Origin: Echeneis naucrates
Lineage: Eukaryota; Chordata; Actinopteri; Carangiformes; Echeneidae
Direction of reading: 5' to 3'
DNA length: 64,000 nt
Assembly: GCF_900963305.1 (NCBI RefSeq)
Contig: NC_042521.1
Coordinates: 5,351,614-5,415,613, forward strand
Shown one piece after another: positions 12,503 through 23,141 of this stretch; position 1 is the stretch's first letter; each line of letters begins with the position of its first letter. Both the position numbers and the translations under genes were made by a program. The notes under the pieces were generated by a model. The model searched no databases, was not told the DNA's origin, and was given only the letters and a program-made list of their open reading frames with translations.

Positions 12503-15500
12503 GGTAAAAGTTTGGGCACACCTTTTCATTCAAATGAATAGGAAAAGTGTGTCCAAACTTTTGGCTTGTACTGTACATAAAGACTCACCCAGTACTTCAC
12601 CGATCATGAAAACCAAACAGATGACAGAGACCACATACAGCCTCTTCCTAGCAACTCTCTTCTCTCGTTCACGATCCTCCTGAGCATGACTGTTGTCGTG
12701 GCAGTGTTTGATGGCACCGTTTCCATTCATGTGTAATACCTCCTGGTTGTCCACGCTGGAGTCACATTAAAATCAGAATAAACTAAATGAATCATCAGAT
12801 AATAGCATGAAGTTGAATTATTATTATTATTATTATTATTATAGCTTAGAGAACCTACATGGCTTTTACTCTGTTAGGATTTAACCAGTGAAATGGGTAC
12901 AAAGAATTTCAAGTGTAAAAATCCCAAAATGAACAATCCAAAATCCAGACAGTCAAGTAGCTGACACGAACAGATGTCTGTCGCATGTTAAATTTGGTAA
13001 TGATAAATATTAACTGTCCACATTTGTCCAGATGAAGGTGTGTTTAACCCATGTTAAATGTAATGTAATGTAGTCCATGTCCAATAACCTGCTTCCAGAT
13101 GCAGTATAATGATATCCATTTCAGTATTCATTATTCAATTCAGAGTAAAAAAGAAAGTTCTTTATCTATTTCGAGCCTCTGCCAACCTGTTGTAAAGCCT
13201 GCTGTACTATTAGTCTGATATCCTGGAAATATGTTCTTACTAAATTAACAACTACCCCAGGCACTCTAAAATTATCAAACGCCTCCCAATAAGGCTATGT
13301 GGTACTGGCCCAAATGCATTTGCTAAGTCAAACAATATCACACACAAGTCTCTTTTCTCACTCTTGGCTGCCTGAATCTGGTGCCAAATCATACTAGTGT
13401 GCTCTAACCACCCTGTGAAACCTGGTATTCCTGCCTGCGGTACTGAAGTATCTAATAAGCGATTCTTTTCTAAATAACTAGCTAGTCTCCATGTGACTAG
13501 ACAAAAGAAAATCTTCCCCTCTACATCCAGGAGATCATACAGAGCTGAATCAGGTCTGAAGATTCCTTCTCCTTTGGAATAAGAACACTTGAAGCCTTGT
13601 CTCCGTCTGACTCCCTCCTCAACTTCCTTCCACCTAGGTGGTCGAACATCCATTTCCTGATCTATCTCCGCTAGTGGTGGCATGTCATGTGGAAGCCCTA
13701 CTACTCCATTCTGCTGAGAATCTGAACGTGTATTTTTCAGGTGCTCTTCTACTTCTAACGTTGTTGCTTTAAGCTGCCCTCCCTTTTTCTGGTTAAGCAG
13801 TCCTTTAACAAACTTGAATGGGTCCCGTTCCCTCCCTCTCTTCCTCTGTAGCAAGAAACTTGTGCTACAAAAAAAATGGACCAGACTCAGTGACTAACTC
13901 CCTAAAAACAAACTTGCGCCCTGCCATACATGCCCTAAAGATAATTATATCTAAACTAGCCCAGTTAGCAGTGATAGTCAACATGTCTTTGGGGTCATCA
14001 GGTGGGAGCCTCCTTTCACCGGTGTTTCGCCTTGTTAGGCCCTCGACACCTCCAGGAGGCTAGACAGTGATCACTGGCATCCCAGAGTCGACCCCAAATG
14101 CCAGCTGCTCCTCACGTCAAGACAACTATCTCAAACAGCACTACCTCTCACCAACTGCACCAGTGAAAGTGGGGTGGGGATACAGACCCTGGTTCGGGTA
14201 GGGGGAGACATAGAGGAGAGGGACATAAAAGTAGGGATGGGATACAGACTCTGGTTTGGGTAGGGGGCAATGAGGGTGTAGGAGGTGGAGGACAAGCTAA
14301 CTAGCAGATTCAGCCAACAAACTCACCTGAACAGTCCTACAAACAGAGAAAGAGCACAAGTCACATCAAACCAATACAGGCCAACTCAGCTGAACTAGTC
14401 TCTGAAGAGGCTCAATTAGGCCACACCCTCCACTTAAACACACTTTCTCTTCCTGGATTTCTTCCTCTGTTTCTCCCAAGAGTCTGTCTGTCTGAAGAGC
14501 TCCGTCTGCTGGGCCCCCAGCTACTATTACTTCTAATCCAAATCCACTGACTGGATCTTACTGCCTCATCCAACATTTCCCTCACTATTTTCCTCACCCT
14601 CTGTCCCATTCTTCCTAATTCCCTCAACAAAGCAACAACAGATCTGGCTACAAACCCTCTACATCATACTTCCACTAGACAAATCCTAACCTTCCATCAT
14701 CGCTGCTCAGCATCCTTACTTAGATCTGCATACCTGAGCTTTTTCCTTTCATATGCTTCTTCAGCTGGATCCTCCCACGGCACAGTCAGCTCTATGAAAT
14801 ATACTCTCTTTCTACTCCTCGACCACAAAATTATATTTGGTCTTAATTTTGCACAGGCTATTTCCTGGGGAACAACAAGCTTTCCTCCTAAATCCACCTG
14901 CATCTCCCAGTCACTAGCATCCTCTTGCCTCCTTGTTATCTTATTAACTTTCCCTCCTTCTTGAACAAACTGAATTGCAACTCTCTTTGTCTCAGACCCT
15001 CCTAAATTTGCCTGCCTCCGTATATCTTCAATGCCTGCAGCAAAGCTTTTTAAAAACATAGTTATCTCGCCTCGTATACCATCCTTATGACAGACTAACC
15101 TTACAACCTGACAAGATGTGCAGTACCTGAATACAACGAGCACAGCGGGTCTCCATTTACCCAGTTTTAGGTTCTGTGGGGTTGGCAATTAATCACGTTG
15201 ACCCTATCAAAAATCTAATACTACTTTCCTCCATATTCCACAGCTCTTCCCAGTTCAACCACCGTCCCTGCTATTTAAATGACCTGGAAACAAACAAAAA
15301 CTAAACGATAGGGTGGGAATTGGTGTTTAATTCTAAATCACTGCTGTTTGATGAAACAGTGGATGATAAAAGACAGTCAAAGTTCTCCACTCAGCCAGAA
15401 GTAAATATTTAAACGAACACCACAATTGCAATTCAGTCTCTATAGGAATTTGTCAAGTTAATGTGCAAACACAATTAGTCAGCCCTGCAGCAGCACAGAC

Positions 15501-16009
15501 AGAGAAAAAAGGAGTCGACTGGCGTGTTGATTCGAGGAAATTGCTTAATTATTACTTTGGCAGGTCGCACTTTCCTTCGACGCGTCCTCCTGTGACACAC
15601 CGAGCTGCTGGAATGGGCTGAGCGTTTGCACACAGATAATCCGGGCTGACCCGGGCTGACCCGTGTGGGTCCGTGTGGAAACTGTTACACAAAAGGAGGG
15701 ACGGGAGCAAAAACGCTGCTCACCCCAAAAACCGCCTGAGACCGGGAAGTCAGCGCTTCAAACGGCCCATTAAAGGTTTGGAGAGGAAAAAAGGCTTTAC
15801 GTCCAACATGTCTGGTCGAATAGTAATAATAATAATAATAATGAAATAAAAACAGCAGGAACTTTTATCATATGCTGGAAACACATGCTCATTATTTATT
15901 CCAGTTTGGCATGGAAAAGGGTAAGAAATGAAGTTTACCTTGGCACAGTGTAAGGGCTCCTCGTCTCGGTTATCAAGGGAAGTCTCTCTGCATTCCTGCT
16001 GCTGAACAT
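8461..16009 (-). CDS. slc30a8: Zinc transporter 8 (ZnT8), cation diffusion facilitator
   Basis: Proton-coupled zinc exporter that, in mammals, loads zinc into insulin granules of beta cells. Nine coding exons: 16009-15939, 12755-12589, 12167-12021, 11059-10906, 10764-10598, 10374-10262, 9291-9186, 8883-8749, 8606-8461. They sum to 1206 nt, 401 aa. The protein starts [12 protein letters not shown] and has a cytosolic HCHD motif, six membrane segments, and the two family zinc sites HLLVD (second segment) and HVVGD (fifth). A His-rich loop ([16 protein letters not shown]) lies between segments 4 and 5, and the C-terminal domain ends with the CEDP motif, as in ZnT8 (human ...CLFCEDPCD). Synteny with med30, aard and rad21 also supports ZnT8 over the close paralogue ZnT2. 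Intron 1 holds a dead LINE; a Tc1 remnant lies 13 bp from the exon 2 donor; intron 6 carries a dispersed repeat. Confidence 0.93.
9896..10160 (+). repeat. Teleost dispersed repeat, copy 1
   Basis: A sequence very common in fish genomes: it opens with CATTCACTCATTCATC and CTTCTACCGCTTATCC, continues through GGGTGCTGGAGCCAATCC and GGACAGGTCGCC, then the AAACCCACACGGG block, and ends CCGTGCTGCC. It lies in slc30a8 between coding exons 6 and 7. A second copy is at 27151-27421. I recall this family as a LINE-tail or SINE-like teleost repeat, but I cannot assign the class from sequence alone. Confidence 0.75.
12467..12495. repeat. (AC)n microsatellite
   Basis: An uninterrupted AC dinucleotide run inside slc30a8 intron 2, immediately before the Tc1-like palindrome. 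Confidence 0.9.
12499..12575. mobile_element. Tc1/mariner-type remnant: two terminal repeats fused as a palindrome
   Basis: The left half begins TACAGGTAAAAGTTTGGGC and the right half ends CAAACTTTTGGCTTGTACTGTA. They are near-perfect inverted copies meeting at a short centre (ATTCAAATGAAT). The arms match the terminal inverted repeat of the abundant fish Tc1-like family whose ends read AGTACAGGCCAAAAGTTTGG. No transposase lies between them, so this is an extreme internal-deletion derivative or MITE. It lies in slc30a8 intron 2 and stops 13 bp short of the exon 2 splice donor. Confidence 0.85.
12820..12842. repeat. (ATT)n microsatellite
   Basis: ATT trinucleotide run in slc30a8 intron 1. Confidence 0.85.
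13252..13854 (-). pseudogene. LINE reverse-transcriptase fragment (N-terminal half)
   Basis: About 200 codons stay open. Recognisable RT features are a PISLLD-like block reduced to [16 protein letters not shown], the [19 protein letters not shown] segment typical of fish R2-like elements, and motif A as [12 protein letters not shown] with the catalytic Asp still present. The later catalytic motif (FADD-type) is missing, so it cannot encode an active enzyme. It is the downstream fragment of the permuted element. Confidence 0.8.
14177..14267. repeat. Internal short duplication in LINE tail
   Basis: The block GGGATACAGACYCTGG followed by TTYGGGTAGGGGG occurs at 14177-14205 and again at 14239-14267, 62 bp apart, with two differences. 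It lies in the presumed 3' tail of the LINE fragment. Confidence 0.75.
14412..15188 (-). pseudogene. LINE restriction-like endonuclease and C-terminal fragment
   Basis: The minus-strand frame holds LRPNIILWS, then [10 protein letters not shown] and [12 protein letters not shown]. This is the RPDhhhW ... hELTVPWE ... ERKxxKY signature of the restriction-like endonuclease at the C-terminus of R2/NeSL-type LINEs. The Asp of the first motif reads Asn here. Further downstream, [13 protein letters not shown] and [10 protein letters not shown] match the usual C-terminal tail of such fish elements. The frame is interrupted between 14697 and 14630. Confidence 0.8.
15821..15843. repeat. (TAA)n microsatellite
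   Basis: TAA trinucleotide run about 95 bp inside slc30a8 intron 1, close to exon 1. Confidence 0.85.
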
Positions 16010-18210
16010 GACTGGTGTCTTGGAAAATATCAAATTTGAAGAAATCCCTAAAAAAAAAATATATATATATATATATATCCTCACACTAATGTCCTGTTGC
16101 TGCTGTGTCTCAGTGACAGCTGATGTCCATCTGCGGCTCCATCCAGGCTCCGAACTGCAGAAAGTCTGAAGCCGCCTTGTGACCAGCATGTATCGGACCG
16201 TGTGCAAACGCTCGGCCGCCTGCAGAGCCAAACTTTCATCTGTTTTAACCAAAAAACAAATAAATAAATAAAAACTTCAATCACTAACACCACAGACGGG
16301 GGACGGAAGCCGCTGTCAGGCTGATTTCATCGCCCAGGTTGGTGCGTTAAAATTACATTTAAATGAGGGAATAGCCGGGCACTTAAAATCGCGACCCGCC
16401 CACCTCCTTCGGCCAGCCGGCACACGCTGGTCACACAATGAAACGGTGCCGTGCGCTCAGATCACAACAACAGCAGATGACAGCTCATCTCTTCCACCGC
16501 TTCATTCAATCATCGGTGAAATCAGTGCTTTGCTGACTAGATTTCACGGTGGCTAGAAATTGCAGCTACTACTGAGAGCTTTTTAAAAACAAAAAATCAA
16601 ATCAAATCAAATCAAATCCTACACGAATGTAGTGGGGCAGAAAGTGTGTGAGGCCTGAAGTGTGATAATCTGAAAATTCAGTCAAGGGTCTTCTTGTCTC
16701 TCCATAATTTCTACCACAAGGTGGCAACAAAGAACCATTTACAAGACAGTTTGAAGTCCACTATAGCTGTTATGCAAGAAAGAGAATATGCCATCCTTCA
16801 TGTAATTAAGGCCAGTGAGAGAGCCCAACTTAATCTACTGCTGCTATACGTTATAAATAACATAACTATAAGGCATGTGAGGTTTTAAATAAGCTTTAAA
16901 ACTGTGCAGACTGCAATAGAACCGTCGTTTAGTCACTTTCACCAATAAATAAAAAAAATAATAACAATAAAAATCCCCACAGTATCGTCACACACCTCAG
17001 CCACTACAATGTGGCAGAAGGTTCGGAAAAATCAAATAAGAAACAGACTGACAATCATCTTAAATCCCAGAGCCGTGACCTCCAGATCCTGGTGGGAACT
17101 TTGTTTTGGGTTTTGTTTTCTCACTGGCCAACAGATGGTAGCAAACTATAGCATAAGTATTACACGTGGAGTTTTAAACAGCTCCCATAAATTTACACAC
17201 CAGGTGAAGGTGTGCGGCGAAAAGTTGAAACGTATTTGAACATATATTGTTTGTGAGCGCCAACACTTGGTCTCAAAGCTAGAAATCAGAAAAAAACACA
17301 GGAGGCTCTCTTAGTTTTAGTACCAGTAGATGTGTGTGGCCAAATTATTGATTAAATGTCGTAATTGAAATCTGGACTACAGGAATTGTAGACTTGTTTG
17401 CAAATGTCAAAATCTAAAAATGCCAAATGTTTGCTTTCATCAGTCAGATTATTAAAGGCGGGGGGGGTGTCATAACCTACCATAACAGCTCTCATCCAGA
17501 TTTTAAATTGAATATAAAGACCAAGATCTGAAACTCTAATTTTTTTCTGCACAAGTTTACAATAAATTGTACGGCCTCACAACGTCAGGCCCACATTTAT
17601 TGTGACAGAGCAAACCAGGATGATATTACTCATTTGAAAAACCTGCCTTTGGCTCCTTAACTATGAAGGATAGTTCTGCATGTTCAAAATATTGGCCCTA
17701 ACTGTTTGGGATTCAGAAATTATCTATTTTTTAAGGGTTGCATTTTCCCTTTAAATGTCTCTGATTATAATATAGCACCTCTTCCTCAAAGCATTGGGTA
17801 TAGAAATAAAATGTAAACAAATGTAGCAGTATAAAAAGTACAATGATTGTGCCCCTGTAGTGAAGTAGGCTATTAGTAGAAAAAAAGCATATAAGAAGAA
17901 ATAAATAAGTTAAATGCAAGTATGCCAAAACTACTACCAGTAAAATACTTTCCACCTTAAACAGTAACATCAAGAGTACATTTTGCATTTGGCGCAGAAA
18001 TAATTGTCAGTTGTCCATAACTTCTCATTCTCAAAGTGGCCAGTGACGTTAACGCACTTGTCTCTGACATCAGTGCTCTTTAGTCTCTTTGACAGAAGCA
18101 TCAAGTACACCAGACAATCACAGATTCAGGCTGAAAAGCCGCTTGTTGTTTTCCAAAGAGGAGTGACTTTTGTTGTATTGAAAAGGCCCAGAAGTGGAGC
18201 CAGTTCGACT

Positions 18211-18220
18211 CTAAAAATAG
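18211..18220. promoter_or_regulatory. MEF2-type site
   Basis: CTAAAAATAG fits the YTA(A/T)4TAR MEF2 consensus exactly. It lies about 700 bp upstream of the AARD-like gene. The function is inferred only. Confidence 0.35.
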
Positions 18221-18654
18221 CTTTTCAATGTGTCTTGTCTATTTTTGGTCGATACGTCTGTGGACTCCAAAACGTGGGCCTGTATTTGGTTAGCCAAGTG
18301 TTTTCTGTGAATAGATGGAGCCGCGGGGTTGCCAGGGGCTGCAGAATGAGGGGAAAATGGCACGAGAAGGGTTTGTCACACATGGCCGTTCACACTGTTC
18401 GGATCCTGACCCTGCAACAGGCCACACACCCGCTCCCTACGCACTTTGTGTTATGCGAGAACATATGCTCTGATGTTGCTGCGCCCTCCCTGGCATCAGC
18501 AACATCAGACCAGAAGTGTTGCAAGTCCAAGTGTTTTTAAAGATGCACAACTATCGTAACCACAGCAACCACCCGCCTCCATCATTTCTCTCCGTCACTG
18601 TTGGTGCTTCTAACAGTGGTATAGAGCTCCAGGTCAGGCATCTGGACAATGCAC

Positions 18655-18662
18655 TGACGTCA
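18655..18662. promoter_or_regulatory. Full palindromic CRE upstream of AARD-like gene
   Basis: TGACGTCA inside CTGACGTCAG, about 253 bp before the AARD-like start codon, a typical promoter position for CREB/ATF binding. The assignment to this gene is by position. Confidence 0.45.
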
Positions 18663-18914
18663 GACCTGGTCGATCACATTCACACTCAAGTGACGCCAGT
18701 TCACTTTGCCAGGGCTCAGAAAGAAAAGAGCGAGGGAGAGCTGAGAAGAGGGGAGGGCGAGCAGGAGTGTGTTTGAAAGAAGAGAAAGAGGGAGTGCAAG
18801 GGATCTCATAACGGAAGAGACAGAGCGAACGGACGAGGCTGTGTCTGCACTACAGCTGAGAAGACGCGACATAGAAGGTCACTTAGAAAAAGTGAAGATT
18901 AGCTCTAACTTACC

Positions 18915-21219
18915 ATGATGGAAGTGGTCCTAACCAGACTGCGGGACTTCTCCTGCAAGACCTCCACATTTAATGACTGTAAACCAGCAGGGCAGAGTGC
19001 CTGCAGGGACCCTTGGACAAGGGCCGACCCCCTCAGAGAAGGATGCACAGCTGCAGCAGAAGGCAACAAACTGGACCTTGAGAGTGCACTGGCCTGGCTG
19101 CGAAGAGAACTGGTAAGACTGGGAACTCCAAAGACGTCTCACCCTGCATTTTCTACAGCACTGGAAAGTACCAGAGGAAAAGCATAAAAAATACTGTGTG
19201 TTACTTTAAAATTCTGTAGCACCCCATTTCAAATGTAAATATTCCACTTTTTACTTTTACATATTCTTGGTTACTTTGATTTACACATATGCTGGTTTTA
19301 TAACTTACAAGGCACCATAATCAATTAAAGAGCGTGCTTAAACTCACAGGAGTTTCGAAGCCAACTAAACATACTTCTGTTTGCCTTATGTAACGTTATG
19401 CTGGATATTAGATGAGGTGAACATGTACCAATAAGTATCATTACAATAATAAAGTTGTAACATTTCCTCCGAAAAACCAAATAAGCAACCGCCTGAAGTG
19501 CTGAAACTGTGTTTTTTAAAAATTGTTACCTCTGGCACTGTAATATATCTCACTTAAAGAGTCGTTTTGCATAATGGCTGCTTTCAAGCTTGGTATCTGA
19601 AAGTGTGACTTTATTGTTTTTGAAAATAACTCCCTCTTCCTCTTGCAAATGAAAAATTTAATTCACAAGTTAATTAAGACACTCAATATGTGCAAATACA
19701 ATACACTCTTCTTTAAGTCATGTTAGCTAATAATATTGACGTGCTTGGCATTTATCACTGTCAGTGGCCACTGAAACCATTGTTCACCACAACTGCAGTA
19801 GACTTCTTCTCAGTTTACCTCTGTGTTCGGTCCTCTGACAACTGTTAGAGTTCAGCGAGTGCATTGGCATTTTATTGTCCTTTTATGCTGAAGGTCAAGA
19901 CGTTTGTCACCTAAGCAAAAAATGACCTTTGGGGTCACTCTGAATGTTTTTGTGGTAGACCCAAATTATTGCCTTTTTGTTCCTAAGATTCATGTAGGTC
20001 ACGTTGTGACAGTGTCAACACTCTTTAAAACCATTCCCCGAGTCAAAGAGGCCGTGTGTCTGTTTACTGTGTAAGGCTCATTGTTGCAGGCTCAATATAT
20101 CACTTGGCATTAAGTGCATTCACCCTGACACCTCGTCATGGTAACTGAGGAGAAACCACGTGTCTGAGCTGCCGGACAAAACAGCGAAAACAGACAGTTA
20201 GACAATTATTTACAGCTCAACCTGATAGTGAGTCTGCTGAGGCTTGTGCTCCCTCGGGGCAAATCACTGGGTGCTATTTTCATGTGTATGTCGAAAAATA
20301 ACAGCTGCCTCTTGATTTAGATTTAGTGTTTTCAGCGGAATAAGCAAAGAAAAAAGGCACATACAGATGCAGATGCTCACATTCACACTGTTTGAAAAGG
20401 GCTGGATTTTGGCATGAGGAGCTGAAGCCTGTGGCATGCTCTCATCTCTCTCCAAGGAAAAGTTCATGTTTCTTCTCTCATTTGTCCAAGTGTTGACAAA
20501 GGCGGCAAAAACCAGTGTCTTTCAGTCGGAGCCCATTCTCAGTCTGGTGCTGTAATTAACAGAGAAAAGAAATGCAGATGGGACCAGAAGGTTTTTTTGT
20601 CCCCAACATTCCTCACTCGTGAGGATAAACTTGGACTCTGGAGTTGGGGGAATTCTGAATATCTTATTTAACAATGCCAGCAATTAGGCAGCGTCCTGTA
20701 AGAAAAGGAAGAAAGAGAACAGCAGAAAGTTTCATTTGCATTTGAAAGAAGGTACGATAAAATGAAATGGCCATGGTTTCATACTGACCATGGACCTGTG
20801 CAGCTTCAAAATCCAAGAAAGAACTCAGATGTAGATTTATTTCTTTCTTCATATAGTCCATTATGTACGTTTTCTGTCTAATTGTCAGTGAAAACATCTT
20901 GAATGTGAAGTGTGTTCACTGTATGCAGATGGAAATGCGTTCCCAGGACCAAGCTCTGATCCGGCAGCTGATGGAGCTTCACTCCGGCATCCAGGAGCTC
21001 AAGCAGGAGTTATCTGAGGAGGAACAAGAGGAGGAAACAGATGAGGAGAAAGAAGAGGGAAGCTACTGGGACTCTGACAGCGAACAAGGAAGCGGCAGCA
21101 TCTACTCCAGTTCAGGGGAAGCCGGCTTCTCCGTGTCCTTCCTGAAGATGTCTCCGACCCTTTACTCAGGGGCTTTTTCCTCGAAGAGAGGGTTTAGTAG
21201 AAGAAGCTCAGTGCCTTGA
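18915..21219 (+). CDS. AARD/FAM167-like coiled-coil protein (paralogue of neighbouring aard)
   Basis: Two coding exons, 18915-19112 and 20929-21219, joined in phase 0 (GT at 19113, AG at 20927-20928), give 162 aa with one stop. The start MMEVVLTRLRDF has an ACCATGATGG context. The core spans the splice site: ALAWLRREL then MEMRSQDQALIRQLMEL and SGIQELKQEL, a short amphipathic coiled coil shared with aard and with FAM167A/B proteins. It is followed by a Glu/Asp-rich run (EEEQEEETDEEKEEG), a Ser-rich stretch and a basic tail (RGFSRRSSVP). The molecular function of this family is unknown to me. It faces aard tail to tail and shares the same intron position. Human 8q24 has no counterpart between SLC30A8 and AARD. 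It could alternatively be classed as a FAM167 member. Confidence 0.75.
19113..20928 (+). other. Intron of AARD-like gene
   Basis: A 1.8 kb AT-rich intron with phase-0 GT-AG borders. I see no embedded gene or clear repeat. Confidence 0.7.
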
Positions 21220-21304
21220 AAATTCACATACAAGAAGTTCAACTTCTAAAGCCCCTGTAACCTTCTTTAATCCTCTGAGAACAAAGACACGGTGGGACAA
21301 GATA

Positions 21305-21310
21305 AATAAA
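21305..21310 (+). terminator. candidate polyadenylation signal of AARD-like gene
   Basis: AATAAA 86 bp past the stop. A second AATAAA on the same strand at 22103-22108 could define a longer transcript that would overlap the 3' end of aard. Confidence 0.45.
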
Positions 21311-22134
21311 TCTATTGTTTCCCACCATGATTTCAAACTGCCCTCTCTCATTTTTATTTTTGTGTTTTGCTTTGGACAAGAGGATGAGTGGAGGTGAAAA
21401 ACTGATTCAGCAGTGGTGTCGTGAAAGTTTCATTGACATTTCGATTTTCTTAACAAAGTTTGACACTGCAAAAAAATACATACAGCAGCTTGATACTTTA
21501 TGGACAGACATTGATTGAGAGTAATATAGATTTTTTTCATCTAACTCTCTATGTTCCATTTACTTCACTTAACTGTGTGATGGAATAACATTGACCAAAA
21601 GACAGTCGTTGTCTTTGTATAGTTTTGTGTGTCTGAAAGTGAAAGAAAGTCTTTCTCTAATGCATTATATGACACTAATGCTAACAGAAACAAATTTTTC
21701 AAACCCTGTACAAATGTTAATGTTAACGTAAAACTCTGTGAGCCTGTTAATCATCACAGTCCGCGTGTGTGTGAGCTTGATGCTCACTGACCTTTTACGC
21801 CTATAACTGTACGGAGAATAGATTCAATACCGCAGCAGGACAGTGTGTAGCTCTTTCATCTTTATTAAGTTCAGGCGGTGATAAAACATTCTGCTGAGGG
21901 TAAAGACACTGTAAGTAAAGCCTGGCAGTTGTAAATATCTCCACAGGAAAGTATTATTAAGTTTGAATTAGAGACTGTGTTTATATCGCTGATGTATTGA
22001 CAGAATCTGTATGTTAGAGTTGTTTGGTAGTGAGATGTGGATGTTTTTTTTTTTAACTGTGAAACAGGTGTGGTGCTGCAGCTCAGCACAGTATGCCAGC
22101 AAAATAAAGAAATTAAAACAGCGGCGATGCACGT

Positions 22135-22140
22135 TTTATT
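22135..22140 (-). terminator. candidate polyadenylation signal of aard
   Basis: AATAAA on the minus strand, about 410 bp past the aard stop codon. It lies close to a plus-strand AATAAA at 22103-22108, so the two convergent genes may end within the same small interval. Confidence 0.4.
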
Positions 22141-22550
22141 TTTGTATTAAGCATTTTTTTTATTTCATTTTTACATTCAAAATGTCCTTTTTTTTAACCT
22201 ACCTCCCAAAGAAACAAAACATATATTTTAGTACAACCCTGCAAAAGTGCAAAAAAAAAAAACTAAACATGGCAGCATCACACAAAACCAAGCATGTTTT
22301 ATCCTTACTATTTCTCCCCAAAAGCTACTTTAATTGTGACTGTAGTCTATTTTGTACCATGACACGTTTTATTACAATGAGTTACTATCCCAAACAAGTG
22401 CATTTGACATTTTTCCTTTTGAACTTTTGAGTTTTCAGCTGCATCAGAGCCATTTCCTTCAACAGTGGGATCCACTGAGAACATTTCTCTACCGGCTCTT
22501 CCCCTCCTCATTCATGGGTCTTCTGCAGAGAGGGGGCTCTCTCCTGTGGC

Positions 22551-23141
22551 TTATTGCTGGTCCTCCCCTCCGACGTCCACACCTCCATAACTCTCCCTCC
22601 TCAGTCTTTGTATCTCTGAGTTGAGCCCCAGCAGTGTCTGAGCCAGCTGGAGGTCCTGTGAGCGCATTTCCAGCTGCATGTAACAATGAAGGAACCGAGT
22701 CAGCATGTGAAGAGGTATTATGTATTTGCTTAGACACAAAGACAGAAGAATACGCACAACAGATAGGAGAATCGTCAGGTTTCTTTTGGGCTATTTATTC
22801 ACTAAACACTATGCTAACACAATGTCATTAACAGCAGAAAAAAAATCTGGGGCACAACAGTGAACAACAACGGCTGCAAACTTTTGAGAAAAAGCAAAAA
22901 ATGTCTGTAAACTTACCAGTTCAGACCTCAGCCAGGTTATCGCTCCATCTATCTGCGCCCTTCTCAGCTCTTCGTTGGCTTTGTAACTCCTGCCAATGCT
23001 GACTGGTCTGACAGTGGAGTCAGAGTCTGGAGGATCCACTCGGGACTCCTCTGACGCTCTGAAGGCATGAATGAGTTTATTTTTAATGTTCTCCAGCACC
23101 ATTGTGGACAGAGTATCCTCACTGTGACTGTCCCGGTCCAT
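22551..23141 (-). CDS. aard: Alanine and arginine-rich domain-containing protein
   Basis: Two coding exons, 23141-22917 and 22673-22551, phase 0, give 115 aa. The N-terminal helix NIKNKLIHAFRASEES corresponds to human AARD LLEDLRRRLTRAFQWA. Then comes DGAITWLRSEL, the splice site, and LEMRSQDLQLAQTLLGLN plus SEIQRLRRE, matching human LARLRAELVEMHFQNHQLARTLLDLN. Position between slc30a8 and rad21 and orientation relative to both match human 8q24, which settles the name. The Ala-rich run of the mammalian protein is absent. I chose the Met at 23141. The frame stays open upstream to 23591, but that part is proline/arginine-rich and unlike the family. A second Met (MVLENIK) is 13 codons further in. 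The molecular function is not known. Confidence 0.85.

Larger units (their letters stand above)
13190..15240 (-). mobile_element. Broken non-LTR retrotransposon (restriction-like-endonuclease clade)
   Basis: Same strand as its host intron (slc30a8 intron 1). Read on the minus strand it shows first an endonuclease/C-terminal part (15188-14412), then about 550 bp of tail-like sequence, then the front half of a reverse transcriptase (13854-13252). In intact R2/NeSL-type elements the endonuclease follows the reverse transcriptase, so the parts here are permuted. This implies two truncated copies in tandem or a rearrangement. No full-length frame remains. The outer limits are approximate. Confidence 0.8.
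16010..18914. other. slc30a8 upstream / AARD-like upstream intergenic region
   Basis: No gene could be supported. It holds a TA run at about 16060-16078, a TAAATAAATAAATAAA run near 16259-16273, and an (AAATC)n run at about 16590-16618. A GC-richer stretch at 16280-16450 may be the slc30a8 promoter. The long open frame at 18004-18540 lacks recognisable domains. Toward the right lie a MEF2-type site and a full CRE that probably belong to the plus-strand AARD-like gene. Confidence 0.5.

Noticed and set aside
18004-18540. 178-codon plus-strand open frame
   Set aside because: No domain, no family resemblance and mixed composition; it lies in presumed promoter DNA and has no splice or context support.
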